Source of the DNA: an uncultured Pelagibacteraceae bacterium
GTDB lineage: Bacteria; Pseudomonadota; Alphaproteobacteria; Pelagibacterales; AG-422-B15
Reading direction: 5' to 3'
Assembly: GCA_902533965.1 (NCBI GenBank)
Contig: CACANZ010000005.1
Span: 1-44,008, forward strand
Length of the DNA: 44,008 nt
How positions within the stretch are numbered: position 1 is the stretch's first letter; each line of letters starts with the position of its first letter. The position numbers were made by a program, and so were the translations under genes. This document shows, piece after piece, positions 43,960-44,008 of the stretch. The notes beneath the pieces were generated by a model that searched no databases, was not told the DNA's origin, and saw only the letters and a program-made list of their open reading frames with translations.

Positions 43960-44008
43960 TTTGCACCTGCTGCAAGAGCTTTTTCTTTATAAGCTTGTGT
44001 TGCTTCAG
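43956..44008 (-). CDS. 3' end of an upstream gene, cut by the window edge
   Basis: Reading the minus strand from the right edge, one frame gives EATQAYKEKALAAGAK and then TGA, overlapping the ATG of the next gene by 3 bases (ATGA). The helix-like, Ala/Lys-rich tail and the ATGA coupling, which occurs repeatedly in this window, support a real coding end. The rest lies outside the window and the product cannot be named. Confidence 0.55.
   Translation of the reverse strand, partial: EATQAYKEKALAAGAK

Noticed and set aside
1..44008. CRISPR arrays, insertion sequences, prophage or integration sites
   Set aside because: No regular spaced repeats, transposase, integrase or phage genes were seen; the tRNA-Lys has no integrase or partial tRNA copy beside it.

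Overview
The window is a gene-dense, strongly AT-rich stretch of a streamlined alphaproteobacterial chromosome. Evidence for Alphaproteobacteria is the set of characteristic genes: an NDUFA12-family complex I subunit followed by a DUF2155 protein, a DUF2066 protein beside a CDP-alcohol phosphatidyltransferase and a short HdaA-like protein, a DUF1192 protein, a class II (B12-dependent) ribonucleotide reductase of the NrdJ type, and a cysE-iscR-suf operon. The AT content, tiny intergenic gaps and overlapping gene ends suggest a free-living, probably marine, lineage with a reduced genome (SAR11/HIMB59/AEGEAN-169-like). The sequence alone does not fix the clade. I see no insertion sequences, phage genes or CRISPR array.

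Layout. Positions 1-4.4 kb: purM-purN (purine synthesis, minus strand, purN cut by the window edge), diverging from DUF2066, a phosphatidyltransferase and HdaA, with an RNase D-like gene converging. 4.4-9.8 kb: aspS and the large nrdJ, converging. In front of nrdJ lie two NrdR-like boxes exactly 31 bp apart. 10-14.5 kb: complex I NDUFA12 subunit and DUF2155 facing accB-accC, aroQ and an M48 protease with TPRs. 14.5-25.7 kb: an RNase E/G without the usual zinc-link cysteines, a class A penicillin-binding protein, prfB with its programmed +1 frameshift, an AsmA-like protein, tyrS, anmK and an alpha/beta hydrolase.

25.7-32.5 kb is an Fe-S cluster assembly operon: cysE, iscR-type regulator, sufB, sufC, sufD, sufS, sufU, an exported-type msrB and sufT, with overlaps or gaps of 0-2 bases. 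A close match to the type 1 IscR operator sits before cysE, so the regulator probably controls its own operon. Serine acetyltransferase supplies O-acetylserine for cysteine, which SufS uses as the sulfur donor. The operon is followed by tRNA-Lys(UUU), a tiny membrane protein, a TauD-type dioxygenase, a CIA30-domain protein and an unknown membrane protein.

34.9-38.5 kb is the most unusual part. A bidirectional terminator and about 240 bases of strongly structured sequence look like a minus-strand non-coding RNA: three stems each carry one A.C mismatch on the plus strand, and all three become G.U pairs on the minus strand. A sigma70-like promoter lies just upstream. Next come a 57-residue zinc-ribbon protein, an SDR oxidoreductase, and five small soluble proteins (GYD, ABM-like, SnoaL-like, and two that I could not place securely), four of them preceded by strong Shine-Dalgarno sites that many of the housekeeping starts here lack. 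38-44 kb holds DUF1192, a putative methyltransferase, msrA, a secreted metzincin-like protein, a diaminopropionate ammonia-lyase-like enzyme, a cyclopropane fatty acid synthase and an unknown two-gene unit cut by the right edge.
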